From the NCBI GenBank assembly GCA_946894095.1, contig OX335647.2:23082001-23146000 (forward strand): 64,000 bases of DNA, written 5' to 3'. The notes below the pieces were generated by a model, which did no database searches, was not told the origin of the DNA, and worked only from the letters and a program-made list of their open reading frames with translations. Numbering within the stretch: position 1 is the first letter of the stretch; each line of letters opens with the position of its first letter. A program made the translations under genes and the position numbers. Below, one piece after another: positions 19,919-32,130 of the stretch. The DNA is from Incurvaria masculella. Lineage: Eukaryota > Arthropoda > Insecta > Lepidoptera > Incurvariidae.

Positions 19919-22900
19919 GTAATTCAGTACAGTCTTCCATACCCTATTAAAAATGGTGTCAATGTCCATTAAGTGCTCACTCTGACCTCTTAGAGTACAC
20001 AGGTTGAAGGCTATGAGTATCTCTTTGCAACTCACGTGTAGTTAAAGAGGGATCTTAATTGTCTACTTTGTACCCGTTATAGCTGCCGAATGTTCTTTAG
20101 AAAGTAAGGTTAATACAGATGTGTTATGACTTGAGATGTTTGCCTCCAGAATCACCCCATAAGTAACGGGACCCTATAGAGAATCAGGACAAGTGAACAT
20201 AACTAAACCAATACACTCTCGAGAGTGTGTTTTCTCTACGTAGCTGTGCCGTGTGCAGACAGAAATGTAACAAGAATATTGCACCAGCGTATTCGCCTCG
20301 GCTTAAAGTTCAGCTATTGAGGTGTGAAGCAGTTTATCAATAAGAAACGTAATTGAAGTATGGTATCAAGCTGCCGTACATGTTCAACTACAGTCAAGAA
20401 TGCATTACAATTTAACAAGTTTCTAAGTATATCGGATACCTAGCCTTAAATGACGGCGAAGCATTTTTTTAATGGGAGCGATTTTAGAACTCAGCAAACG
20501 ACATGTGTCGATGGATATAGACATACAAGTACTTGGACACTTCACAAGTTTCCCATGATATTGATTCGTGGGCTTGTAGTTATTGTTTGTTATTGCATCA
20601 AACCAAGTTAGTACTGAGACAATTTACGGGTGAAATTGCAGATGACCTTACACAGCTGAAAGGAAAGTTTTAAAACTTAATCGGGACATAACTATAATGC
20701 TTAGTTTGACGTCTAACCGCGGGTATGAGGGGCAGAATAACGTTCGTGTCGCGTTGAAAGGAGCATGGAGCCTATGTGAGACTCCGAAACGTTGAGACCT
20801 GCGCCATACGTCCCGTGAAACTATATTTGGCAGGAAGAATGTATATGAGTAACAAAATCAGCATTCGACGGATATCAGTACAAACTGTTCGGACTTTACG
20901 TCAAGACTGTTCAACACTATTATAGTGCCACATAGCTCATTTTGCGCGTGGCCAAAATCGGAACTAAACGGTCGCCATCTTGAAAGTTTATCTTCGCGGC
21001 TACGGGAATGTGCTGCCATTATAACAATGCAAATTACCCACTGCTTATTCATTATAGGTGAGGTATTTTTTTGTTAAGTAATTATTAGTTTGTGGAGATA
21101 TGTTTGTGGTCCATACATACATACATACATACCTTCACGCCGTTTTCCCGGAAGGGTAGTAGTAGTGGTTTTATGCCAACGCGATGTGTACTTGAAAACT
21201 TCTTGTTAGAATATAACGAAATAAAAAATACTGTATATAGTCTAATCTAAATTGAATGCCAAAAAATATCGTTTGACAGAGTTATAACCTCCAGGATTGA
21301 CGTTGGGGTTTATTTTCTTCATAGAATTCTAAAAAACAAAACTAGCGGTAGTAAGTAACCCGACTTCTACAACCCCCATTTTTTTAATTAAAATCATGAA
21401 AGATTTAATTTAGTAATGTTTTGAATAATATTATTTACCTACAATTTTAAAATTACTATTTTTCTTTTCCTCAATTCTTTTTTCTTACAGCAGGCTGTAA
21501 ATATTTTCCCAACAAATGGGGGATTTTTTTTTTCATGTGGTAGCTCCTAAAAGACAGTGGTGCCCTCAGCCATGTGCTAAATAAGCTATGTGGGACTATA
21601 TATGTCAAATGTCAGGTTAAAAGTCGCTACGGCGGCGGCGCGGTCGTTCAGGGTCGTGACATAATTGTCGTCACATATCGCATTCTGAAAGGCTGGTTCA
21701 CGGCTAAGTATTGCCCAACGGCTCGTAAACTCCCACACGTTTCAATAACGCCCAGCGGCGTAACGGGCCGGTTATCTCTCGAAAAAAAGGCCGTCCGGTT
21801 CGTTGCCTTTCACTTTTCGGGGGTTTTTGCCCTCTCGCCGGGACAATTATCGCGTCGAATGCACTTATTGCGGCGACTTTTACTTTCGCCAAACTGGTGC
21901 AGCGCTGCACGTTGCACGAGTCTGCGGGCGGACGCGCTGTAGGTCTTGCCAAACTCGAGACCGCCTGGAGTGATTCCTGAAACGGGTTACTTGTATTGGT
22001 AATGTATATCAAATACATGGTATGTATATCACCCGCACAAAATACGTCACGTGAATTTATACAATGACTCTAAAATGAAATTTAAACAAAATATTTTAAA
22101 GTCATTAGCAAAGGTCATGAAAATATAAATATAAATACTTTAAATTAGGTACTTATTTTATGATTTTATTATTTCATTGAGTACTTATTTATTATTGTTT
22201 TTTTTTAATCACGGTAACCATCATGAAGGTACTCACTTATTTAAAAAAAACTATTACTTATTATTTATCTTTCATAATTTCATTTGAGAATATTGTCACG
22301 TACTTTCAAACACACAAAACCTTACACATCCTTACACTACACGCACACACATACAATCCACCCTTTCTCTCTCACACACACCCTTACACACCCTTGAAAA
22401 TACTCTGCACTATTCCGGATTTTTATGTTGAAAACTATTAATTGGCATAATGTTTACTTTTCAAAACCTGTTTTGTATTAGTTTTAAGCTGTTAGTTTTC
22501 CAAATAAATAAATGAATGAATAAGTTTATTTATTCATTCGGCCGTTTAAACCAGAGAGACAAAAATCACATTAACTTAGTAATGCGACAAACCAACTTAC
22601 TGAACAATTTAACTCAATACATGAAATGAAATATAATAATCAATAAGTCTCAACGACTACAGTTTGTGTCTATTTATTTAATTAAAATAATAAATTATAG
22701 AAAGAGCCCTGTAAAAATAACAATTTTATGAATATGCATAGACTGTAGCAGAATTCCATATTTTGTTGCTTTTTGAAAAATGTATTATGTTCATTCATCC
22801 CAATTTCTGTACGAATCATAAATAACCATTTCATATTTACATAACTATTTAGAACCTACTACAACCCGAAACCACCATGTTTTTGTCAAAACAAGAACGA

Positions 22901-24779
22901 ATGCAATAATTTACCACTTATCAGGTCAACCGCCAAATCTCAGACAGTTGATGTTAATTTCTAACATTACATTATCATCTTGTTCATATATCACTCAGTG
23001 GAGTTGCGTAACCGGTTTTAATAAGTTCTCAGTGCATGAGTCGCAGCCAACTTGGCGACCGCTATTCTTAGGATATTAGTCTATAAACTATTGAGACATA
23101 AATATCTACAAAATACCCGACGAAATACCTAAGCCGTTTCACTCATAAATACCTTAATATGTTGAGCAAAGGCCCGCTTGCATTGATTTAGTGCTGGGCC
23201 GCACACGGCTTGCCGCTAATTTGACAGTAGTTTATGTCCAATTTCCTGGTTTTATTAAGTCGAGCCTGCAAATCCTGCCTGTCCGTTTTATACTCGATAT
23301 ATCATGCCACTTAATTAAGTAACCGTGGCCTAGATTGGGTAATATGCAGTCAAATGTTACTCAAATTGCGTCCCTTGCTCTTGCTTCATAGTATGACAGC
23401 ACGAACTGGGACGATGAATGAGGGTAAAAGCTGTGATTTTACTTGGTAGTAAAATTGTAGTGTTCTGAAGAAAACACACTTATGAGATTAACTATATCCC
23501 AACAATAATTCTTGTCATGTTATCAAAAATATTCCAAAAATACCCCAAGGCGATGGAGAAGACAAGAAATTTCAATGTTTTCTTGCTAATATTGAAGAAA
23601 CTAAAATCAATTTTGTTTTACGTTTGGGAAGATTTGAGAAGAAAATAATGGTAATATTATCACAAGGAAATGAACGCTGAGAACAAAAACTTAGTAACAT
23701 AATGAGAGAAGCCAATAATTAATGTCGCATATAAAAGATGCAATCAAAGCAAACGAATACCTACTGGTGGTTTCAAAATGTTGCTCGATATTTGGATTCT
23801 AAGGTCTCATATTATAGACAATGAGCATGAACCATTTAAATGATGAATCCCTGCTAATTGATATAGTTAACTATAGAATATGTGATCACATTCTTTTTAT
23901 TTGCAATCCTAACTAACTAGCACAGTGTTTCGAGATATTCATTAGAACTTGGGCCCTTTTGAAGATTTATTAAAGTGTATACAGATCAAAGCTATTTTCA
24001 ATCGCGGGCAAAAATATAGAATTACAATCAATTCATTCAACGAAACATGGTCCCGAGCCGTCGAGGACAAAAGTATTGAGCAAGCGACCGAGTTACGTCA
24101 AGTCGAATTCTTGCCGAAAATTAAAATAAATTGGTCAAATCTCCGAATGGAGTTCGCCGCCTTTCATTTAACTTATCGTTGTAATTGTAATGGTCCAATT
24201 TACTATCCAATCTTACAACGTTGCATTAAATGTTGCAAATGAAATTGTTTCACGCTGCTCAATCAGCCAGCTATATTATTGATAAGTTAGTTCCTTTTGG
24301 TTTTCATTTTTAATTTCATTCAAGTCTTATAACTTATTACCAATGCCTTCAACTCGTTTTCCTAGATCAATAATAACTAAATTTATCTGTATAAACCAAA
24401 GAACCGACAGTAACAGAACAGACAGTAACAAAAAGATGGAGACTGGAGATGGCGCTAGCATAGTAAATACTACTTAGAGAAGCTGTGATTAAAATTTCAA
24501 GTATCTATTACAAATATCCCTGGAAAAGTGTAAAAACCACTGTTACGTGTAATCTAGAGAGCAAGTTAATCGTGAAAGTGTTTGTAAAATGTTAAGTGCC
24601 GTAAATAATCTGAAAACTGACAAAGAAAAATAATAGACACTCAATCATAAACTTGTCCAGAACTTTATCCAGAGCAGGACTATCAACACTGTAAAAGGTC
24701 AGGAATAAATTTCATATTTATTTTAATGTAAAGGATTGTAAACCCATAAAAATAATAAAGAATTAAAGAATATAGACCA
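19919..24779. other. Nearly 5 kb without a supported gene
   Basis: Mostly unique AT-rich DNA. It includes a (CATA)n run followed by a CACGCCGTTTTCCCGGAAGGG motif at 21115-21160 (3' end of a common lepidopteran repeat). It also includes a unique GC-rich island at 21600-21960, and an AT-rich inverted repeat of AATGAATGAATAA type at about 22500-22545. Open frames such as 23949-24242 show no domain or splice evidence. Confidence 0.35.
21600..21960. other. Unique GC-rich island
   Basis: CpG-containing block in AT-rich flanks. An overlapping 122-codon plus frame and 104-codon minus frame are both open, but no domain, signal peptide or repeat copy is visible. Candidate enhancer or undetected exon. 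Confidence 0.3.
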
Positions 24780-25002
24780 AATTACCCTCAATAAAATTAT
24801 CGCCCACAGCGCCATCTAGTATCAAATAGCAATTCGATTAAATCTGCGCCATCTAGTATCGATCACCGCAAAACTTGTTCAACATTTCATACCAGAGCTG
24901 ATAGATGGCGCGCCAGTGAAATTTAGAAAATATTCATACTAAAGTTTATTTGCGAAATAAATAACATAAATTGTCGTTTGCTATTGGTCAAGATAAATAA
25001 AA

Positions 25003-26268
25003 ATGGCCGGCAAATGTGAAGCATGCAAAAAGCCAGCTTTCGGCGTAGACGACTTAGTTACATGCAAACAATGTAAGGAAGTATTTCACATGGCCTGCGT
25101 AAATGTCTCGAGAGAAGACGTACGCACAAGAAGCGCTCGCGATAGTTGGATCTGCCCCGGTTGTGCAATTCTTTTCACACCGCGCGGTGACCGCTCGCAG
25201 ACCCCGGTGCGTTACAACTTGCTAGGCGGTAAACCGGAACCCGCCGCTAATATCGGTTCTACCTCGATGGCGGGAAAAGCACCCATTACCCCGCAACATG
25301 ATATTGCCCCCACCACCGTCCCTGGGGCTCCCGGGAGGGCTTCTACATGCGCGTCAGCCGCGGCAGATGCACCCGTGAAAACAATGGATCCTGTAAACGA
25401 CCTCGCTGAGGAAATACGCATTTTCCGGAAGGAGTTCGCTGAAATAAAGATGATCCCTTCCGAGTTGCGCAAGCTCCGTCTGGACCTCGCAAACATGCAA
25501 AACGAGACGCGCGAGTTCATCGCTTCGGCAACGGCATCCATTGAGATGTGCCACGGCAGGCTGGACGACGTGGATAAGCGGCTCGGCGGGGTGGAGAACC
25601 GCATCAAAGCACTGGAGAGCCGCGAGAGCGAGTCGGCCGTCCTGCGCCGCACGGTAGCTGAGCTCAGGGAAGAAATTAATACTCGGGATCGCGTCGCTCT
25701 ACTGAATGACGTGAAAGTGAGCGGCGTCCCGGAAGCCAAGGGGGAGAGACTCGGCCACATCGTGGGGGTCATCGCACAAAAGATCGGTGTAGTACTGGAC
25801 GAGCGGGACGTCGTGTCGGTGGAGCGAGTCGGGCCGGGGCGGACCGCGGCGGCGGAGGCGGCGGAGGCAGTGGCGGCGGCGAGGGAGGGGAGCGGGCGCA
25901 CCGAGCGCGCCCCCCGTCCTATCATCGTGCGACTGGTGAGGCGCGACGTGCGTGACGGGCTTCTGCAGGCAGCGCGCTCTCGGCGCGGACTTTCTTCGAT
26001 GGACGTCGGAGTGCAAGGCCCGAGCCTCAAGGTGTTCGTTAATGAGCACCTGACACGGGAAACCCGCGAGTTATTTCGGGACGCTCGCCTGCAGCTCAAG
26101 GCGAACCACAAGTACGTGTGGACGCGGAATGGTCTCCTGTTCGCAAAGAAGCAAGAAGGAGGTACTGTGCACCGGCTCCGCAATCCGAGCGACATCGCGC
26201 GGCTCCGGGGCGCCCCGCCCGCGGCCGGCGACACGGTCGCTACCGGCGGCGACGGCAACCTCGCTTGA
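25003..26268 (+). CDS. LINE ORF1 protein: PHD-type zinc finger, coiled coil, FP-like C-terminus
   Basis: 421 residues, starting at an ATG with A at -3. A complete C4HC3 PHD-type finger is visible at residues 5-54 (Cys5, Cys8, Cys21, Cys24, His29, Cys32, Cys51, Cys54). A low-complexity linker follows, then a heptad-rich coiled coil at about 130-232. An RRM-like segment starts around residue 231 (VALLNDVKVSGVP). The C-terminal part at about 344-383 (VFVNEHLTRETRELF ... YVWTRNGLLFAKK) resembles the C-terminal domain of the baculovirus FP family, which is known in ORF1 proteins of insect LINEs. Expected role: nucleic-acid-binding chaperone that trimerises through the coiled coil and packages the element RNA. 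The frame is uninterrupted. GC content is markedly higher than in the flanking DNA. Confidence 0.85.
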   Translation: MAGKCEACKKPAFGVDDLVTCKQCKEVFHMACVNVSREDVRTRSARDSWICPGCAILFTPRGDRSQTPVRYNLLGGKPEPAANIGSTSMAGKAPITPQHDIAPTTVPGAPGRASTCASAAADAPVKTMDPVNDLAEEIRIFRKEFAEIKMIPSELRKLRLDLANMQNETREFIASATASIEMCHGRLDDVDKRLGGVENRIKALESRESESAVLRRTVAELREEINTRDRVALLNDVKVSGVPEAKGERLGHIVGVIAQKIGVVLDERDVVSVERVGPGRTAAAEAAEAVAAAREGSGRTERAPRPIIVRLVRRDVRDGLLQAARSRRGLSSMDVGVQGPSLKVFVNEHLTRETRELFRDARLQLKANHKYVWTRNGLLFAKKQEGGTVHRLRNPSDIARLRGAPPAAGDTVATGGDGNLA

Positions 26269-26549
26269 ACTGTTTGATTTGTCCGTTAGTTGTATTAAAA
26301 ATATAATTTCTAATTATGGTTATAGTTTTCAGCTACACTTACTATCATACACAAACTACACTCACATAATACACTGTAGGTCATCTAGATTCCATAGGAA
26401 ACGAGTATTAATATTAAGCAAAGTAAAAACACAATTTATTATATTACACATGTTACTTATTTATTTATATTTGGTATATACAGGCATCGATCGGTACCCT
26501 AAAATGACTACTCGGTTCTACATTTTCATACGTTTCTATATGGATAAGT

Positions 26550-28544
26550 ATGTTTTTTTTTTTCGTTGTTAAATCACCGCCAAAACCTTGGATTACTCAA
26601 ACTATCAAAGAAATGATGGCTTCCCGGGACGCAGCGCTAATAAGATCGCAAAAATCTGAAATAGAAAGCCATAAATGTTTTTATAGAGCAATGCGAAACC
26701 AAGTGACATCCGCGCTGGAGAGGGAAAAGTCAGCTTTTTTTAGACATAATGTCAGCATGCAGCTCAAGAACCCTAAGTTACTTTGGAAAAATATCAACCA
26801 GCATATCATCCAGAAAGTTGATTCTCAAACCATCCCCAAACACTTAAGTGACCCAAATAAGCTTAACGTATTCTTTGCCTGCTCCGATAATGGGACATCC
26901 AGTATAGATGATACGTTACTAAGACATTACATGAGCAAAAAGTACAATACTGAGGCAGAATTTAATTTCAATACGGTTAGCGAGTTTGAGGTATTGACAT
27001 GTTTAAAAAAAAATAAAAGTAATGCGCGCGGGTGTGATGACATTTCAATTGAAATGATTAGGCTGACACTTCCAAGTACGCTTGGCGTTATTACGAGAAT
27101 TGTAAATAGATCCTTAATAACTTCAGAATATCCGGAGTCTTGGAAGCAAGCCATTGTTAGACCTTTGCCAAAGAAATCTCCCGTAAACGACCTCAATGAT
27201 CTTCGACCAATCAGTATCTTACCAGTGTTGTCGAAGGTAGTAGAGAGTATTGCTTATTCCCAGGTCTCCGCTTTTCTTCAGGCTAATGGAGCAATACCTT
27301 CACATCAGTCTGGGTTTCGCAAAAACCACAGTACTACGACAGCGCTGGTGCATGTAGTGGATGAACTTTTGGTGGCGGCAGACAATGGAGACGCATCGGT
27401 TCTGGTATTGCTAGATTTCTCCCGTGCATTTGATACCATCAACATCTCCCTGCTACTCGCTAAGCTATCGCATTTTGGGCTTTCAAAATCAACTTGCGCA
27501 TGGTTTTCTAGTCGGCTTAGAGACAGATCGCAGGTGGTTGAGTGTACGGTAGAGGACGGATCCGTGAAGCGTTCTAATCCTATTGTTCTCAATCGCGGCA
27601 CTCCACAGGGTTCAATACTGTCTCCCCTGCTGTACACTGTATACGTGGCAGACCTTTTGGCACAGGTGAATGATATGAAAACCCACATGTATGCAGATGA
27701 CACACAGGCTTATTTCTCATTTCATCCAGATACTGTTACACAAGCAGAGGCACTCATGAATGCAGATTTGAGTAGAATTTTTAAAATATCGCTCGATCAT
27801 GATCTAAAATTAAATGCCGCTAAATCCCAATATATTGTTGTGGGCACTAAGACACAAATAAAAAAAGTTGATACTGCTGGGCTAAGACTGCATATAAATG
27901 GAGAAGACATTCTTAGAGAACGCTGCGCTCGGAACCTAGGTCTCTGGGTGGACCAGGATCTACGTTTTCGTGAGCACATTAGAAAGAAAGCTAGGTTATG
28001 CTTGTTTACTCTAAAAACTTTATATGCAGTCAGAAGACATCTGTCGGAAGAGATTAGAGTACAACTTGTGGAGGCGTTGGTCCTCAGTCATTTTAATTAC
28101 GCGGATGCAGCGTATGGACCCAACCTGGATGCAGCTTCTGTGCGATTGGTCCAGCGAATCCAAAATGCATGCGCTAGATTCTGTTTTGACATACCACGGT
28201 GGGCACACGTCAGGCCGTTCATCAATGAGCACAACTGGCTCTGCATGAAATCGCGTCGGGACTTACATCTAGCTGCGCTGCTTTTTGACGTCATTAAACA
28301 TGGGACGCCTAAATACCTACATAATAAACTTAACTGGTCTAGAGATGTACACACACACAACACACGGAAACGCGATCAGCTTCTAATCATTCCATCGCAC
28401 AAGTCAGTTAAGTTTAGAGGAAGTTTCCGGTACGCTGCAACTAAGTGCTGGAATGATTTGCCTCCCCCAGCGCGTCAGGCACAGTCAAAGGGAACTTTCA
28501 AGAAAATCCTCAAAAAATATTATTTGCAAAGGCAAACGATATAA
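26550..28544 (+). pseudogene. LINE ORF2, 5'-truncated: reverse transcriptase without endonuclease
   Basis: An open 664-codon frame with the ordered motifs of a CR1/Jockey-group reverse transcriptase: LRPISILPVLSKVVES (about residue 217), HQSGFRKNHSTTTALVH (about 252), LLDFSRAFDTI (about 288, first catalytic Asp), GTPQGSILSPLLY (about 350) and YADD (about 381, catalytic Asp pair). The thumb-side and C-terminal region continues to GTFKKILKKYYLQRQ. The frame opens inside a T-rich stretch and the ATG at 26550 is unlikely to be a natural start. The upstream endonuclease domain that should be fused in the same ORF is absent, so this copy could not nick its own target. The RT part has no internal stop or frameshift, so the deletion is recent or the copy is young. 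Confidence 0.85.
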
Positions 28545-28987
28545 AGCTCGACTTTTTGCCCCACACTTTCGATCGCACGCAGTCATATACACCCTCTCAT
28601 ATCCTCTCACACACACATACACTACACATACATACATCACACACGAAGGTACCGATTTTTCTTTTTTTCAATTTTTTTATTTTTTCTTTTTCACTCTCAT
28701 ATATCCACTCTCCTTCTCGTCATTAATGTACCCTGTCCATAGGCGCCTAATTTAAGTAATTGTTTTGAAAGGATTCTGAAAGGGGTGTACTGAAAACCAG
28801 CTTAGCAGCGAGAGCTGCGTACCGGCTGAGTGCATACCTATTTAGCGCAGCACTTACATCTTAATGCATGTTTTTATGTTATAAGTTTCTCTTTTTTGTT
28901 ATGTCTTGTTTATTGTTGTTTTATGTATATTGTTGTTATGCGCTAAATAAACGATTTGATTTGATTTGATTTGATTTGATTTGAAAA
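28545..28987 (+). repeat. LINE 3' UTR and (GATTT)n tail
   Basis: The 3' UTR holds a CA-rich stretch (28600-28645) and ends GCGCTAAATAAACGATTTGA followed by about six GATTT repeats. Similar short tandem tails on CR1-like LINEs serve as the reverse-transcription start in the family. Confidence 0.75.
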
Positions 28988-29436
28988 AAAATAATACAAA
29001 AATAAAATACGTCTGCGACTGTGTTTGCATGTAGCACATACGTTTAAGTTGAGTTGGTAGTTTTTGAAAATTGAATTGGTCTCATGTAGTATGCGCGCTA
29101 TGTGGCATATCTCCTTCCTATGTGTATATGGGAGCTAGTCAATATATTGTTAATCCGTGGTGCCTGACCACAGATTAACAACCTTCGGGGATAGCTTCAA
29201 GTGAGTTTCTGAAGTAAAACCACTGTTTTGAGTGGGTGTGATGTGATGTGCTACGCGTGGTCGTGACCAGAGTTTTTTGGAGTCTAAAATGATACTCGCC
29301 TCGATAATAAGTTGCCCACATAACAATGTTTTTATAAACTTTCTTCACTGGACCTTAGACAAAAAAACATCTAAGCACGGCATAGTATAAGGCTCGAAAA
29401 AATGAAATATTTTTTTGTTAATTATAACCCCAAGAA
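28988..29436. other. No gene; one hairpin
   Basis: AT-rich. GTTAATCCGTGGT (29149-29161) and ACCACAGATTAAC (29167-29179) form a 13-bp stem with one mismatch and a 5-nt loop. Confidence 0.5.
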
Positions 29437-29625
29437 AAAACATCTCTCGAAAGGAAATGCACCATCTGCCGCGCCTGCTACGAGACCCGCTGTCTCCAAT
29501 TCTCCAATCAAGTCTGATAAAACGTCCATGCCAAAAGCATACTCGCAGACGTATTGGAGAATGTGTGTGGATGGGAACTGGATGTACCCCTTTTGCTTTA
29601 CATGTACAAGTCCTTTCTACGCCTT
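29437..29625 (+). repeat. Repeat family C, copy 2
   Basis: Shares GAGACCCGCTGTC, CCATGCCA, CGCAGACGTATTGGAGA and GGGAACTGG, in order, with the reverse complement of 35935-36105. Reading frames through it are incidental. Confidence 0.65.
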
Positions 29626-29695
29626 TTTTCAAGTGAGAACAAGTGTAATTCACATTTTTTACGTTTATCATTGCAGGAATATAGTTTAAGGTGGG

Positions 29696-29921
29696 CCTTC
29701 CCGTTCAACTCCCCATACAAACGTGAAAACTAGATCATGCGCATATTTCTTGTCATAGATCCAAAATTATTCTTAAAACTGCTTTATTTTATCGAACTAG
29801 ATGTCTGATGACCATTGGCAATTGTCTTTTTCTTTGAAACAAAGAAGGTCCCAGAGCGCAAAAGCACGGGTTTGTACCGTGCCCGCGAATGAGTTAGTCC
29901 CGTCAGTAAGGGCCACCTTAA
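29696..29921 (+). mobile_element. TTAA-flanked MITE family A, copy 4, internally deleted
   Basis: 226 bp: intact TTAAGGTGGGCCTTCCCG and GGGCCACCTTAA ends, but the middle ~320 bp are missing. The junction falls near 29818-29826, where the left part (GATGACCATTGGCA) is joined directly to TCTTTGAAACAAAGAAGG of the right part. The tip variant GGTGGGCCTTCCCG is shared with the copy at 48963, defining a subfamily. Confidence 0.85.
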
Positions 29922-29939
29922 TAGGTTTTAATGCAAATT

Positions 29940-30172
29940 TCTAGCCTACACTAGAAAGGGCATTCTTTCATTGTCGCTTCGACTATGTTTTATTAAGTCT
30001 CATAGTACCATTCCGGGCGGGATGAATCCCCTAGTATGGATGGAAGGTGATATCAGTTCATGAGGAATCTACGACCAGCCTGACCAGTCGAATGGAACCC
30101 ATTTGGAACCCGACCGCGGCCCGTATATCTTAACCCCGATGGCCGAACACCGAGCCACCTAGGCTGACAATA
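29940..30172 (-). mobile_element. 5S/tRNA-headed SINE, old diverged copy
   Basis: Keeps CATTGTCGCTTCGAC, ACCATTCCGGGCGGGAT, GTCGAATGG, CGATGGCCGAA and GAGCCACCTAGGCTGAC of the 5S-headed type, with many changes in the promoter boxes. It shows that the mixed head is not a recent artefact. Confidence 0.6.
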
Positions 30173-30196
30173 AAACGCTTTTGTTCCGTAATAATT

Positions 30197-30540
30197 ATTT
30201 TTTTATGTGACTGGACATGGATGGCTAATACAACACCTTCTGTCATGGTATTAGCCCAACACACCACATGAGAACTAGGTGCCATGCCAGGACCTTCCTT
30301 ATATTGCACGGCTACATTGAACTGGATGGAAAACACGGACAATCTTCATTGCCGCTTCGACCATCGTTCATCCAATGCGATGGTACCAACCCGGGCGGGA
30401 TAAACCCTACCACATAGTAAGTAAGGAAGGGGACCTACAGTTTAACGTGGAATCCGAACCACGGCCAGCCTCTCTCAACGGTCGAATGGTCACCCATCCA
30501 AGACCAGACCGGACCCAGCGTTGCTTAACTTCGGAGAGCG
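30197..30540 (-). mobile_element. 5S/tRNA-headed SINE, 5'-truncated young copy
   Basis: Nearly identical to the copies at 9336, 37248, 40673 and 52495 from its tail (T run at 30197) to CTTCGGAGAGCG, where it stops inside the head. About 50 bp including the tRNA-like A box are missing; 5' truncation is expected from incomplete reverse transcription. Confidence 0.85.
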
Positions 30541-31430
30541 ATTTTACAGAACAAAGGCAAATTGTCATTGAAGAAAGGAGCGCATTACGCGAATACATGA
30601 CATACCAGACGTATCTCGACGTATGGAAGTCGTACTGGTAGTAAAGTATAATTTGATGGTCTCCGTGACCATTCGATGACTACAACCGGCCATATGCGCG
30701 CGTTCTAGTTACGTAAAATTAATCTTTTCGTCATTGAGTCACAGGCGGCATTGCGAAAAACAATAAAATGTACCTAATAGAACCGAGCTAAAGTTTCCGG
30801 CCTGTTAAACTTAAACCAACTACTAGGCAAGGTCACTCGATCCACTACCGCACCGTATCACGACATTGCGTGGCTCACGACATTTTTACACGAATTGAAA
30901 TAGCTAAAAGCACTCCTATGCTCTACGCCGTAAGTGTCACAATCGAACGCCAAGCTCCGACACCTTTCACAACTTATCGATGTATTGAAGGCGGATCTAA
31001 TCTACCAGAGTATCGCAAAGGAACAATATCAAACGGATGTAAGTAATAATTTATTTTCAATTTAATAGTAATAGGTAAATATATTAATTTATTAAGTTAT
31101 TCCGAATATAGACAAGATCCGGCAACGCCGATAAGCCAATGCAACTGCACTGTGCAAGGACGAACGGTCTCATAATTACTATGTACATAATTTAAAACCA
31201 AAGCAAACCTCTCACGGGAAACATTTAAGAGGATAATGATGTGTTCGAGTTTCATACAATGGCTCGTGCCTGCTTCCAAATTGAGAGCAATTTTTCTGAT
31301 ATTTTGCACATTAAATAATCCAACTGAGAGCTGCGTCTGTCCGTTTTTTTTTATATAACTTATCTTACATCCATGATATGGGCCTCTAAAAATTTGTATC
31401 AAAATGTTTAAGGTCGTATAAACCGTGAAT
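30541..31430. other. No gene seen
   Basis: AT-rich unique sequence between a SINE and a MITE. No recognisable coding or structural signal. Confidence 0.4.
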
Positions 31431-31979
31431 TTAAGGTGGCCCATCCCGCTCAACTCCCCATACAAACGGGGAAAGAAGATCACGCCCATATTTCTTGTCA
31501 GAGATCCAAAGTTTTGCTCAAAATAGCTTTATTTGATCGAACTAGATGTCTGATGACCGTTGGAATTGTAAAATTGTGTTTGGTTTCTAAGTTATAAGGT
31601 CCGAAAGTTCGAATTTTTCGCGCGTTTCATACAATAACTTTGGAGGTGGATTACGCAATGATAAAGTAAGAACATCTTAAAAAGATTAGTCATCAGACAT
31701 AGCTTATTTAATCAAGATTTATAATCTATTTGGTTTTTGTTAGATTTTTACTAAAGCGGTCGTGGTTTACTTTTAGCTATAAGTCGTTTTGTAATTATAA
31801 TTTTCGTAAATCTTATCAAATCGTACACTACGCACATTGACTTTTTTGTGGACATGTTGCATCTTCCTCATCACGGAGCCTGTCTTTTTTTTTTAAACAG
31901 AGAAGGTCCCAGAGCGCAACAGCACGGTTTTGTACCGTGCCCGCGAATGAGTTCGTCCCGCAGGGTTGGGCCACCTTAA
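31431..31979 (+). mobile_element. TTAA-flanked MITE family A, copy 5
   Basis: Full-length (549 bp), same orientation as copies 1 and 3, with TTAA at both ends and GGTTGGGCCACC at the right tip. Confidence 0.85.
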
Positions 31980-32130
31980 ATGCGACTAAATGTTTTAGTG
32001 CAAACAGAACTTTTAATGAGTTTTTTTGGTTTCCAATGGCGCTCTTTATTTTCTAAATCTGAAACTTAGTATGTCTATGCACCTCTTCAAAAGTTTATAA
32101 ACTTTATACTTCATATTATAAATAATCATT

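Larger units (their letters stand above)
24780..28987 (+). mobile_element. CR1/Jockey-group LINE with endonuclease region deleted
   Basis: A near-complete non-LTR retrotransposon. The probable 5' UTR carries repeated GCGCCATCTAGTATC motifs near 24810-24860. ORF1 (25003-26268) is intact. An open reverse-transcriptase region (to 28544) is followed by a 3' UTR and a (GATTT)n tail ending near 28985. Only about 280 bp separate ORF1 from the start of the RT-side frame, so the apurinic endonuclease domain (normally about 230 residues) is missing. The exact 5' end and target duplication were not determined. The pentanucleotide tail is typical of CR1-related LINEs; a minus-strand 3' end with the same tail occurs at 63165-63400. 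Confidence 0.85.

Noticed and set aside
23949..24242. 97-codon frame with several cysteines
   Set aside because: No recognised cysteine pattern, no promoter or splice support; within chance expectation for this length of DNA.
25212..26258. 348-codon minus-strand frame
   Set aside because: Antisense shadow of the GC-rich LINE ORF1.
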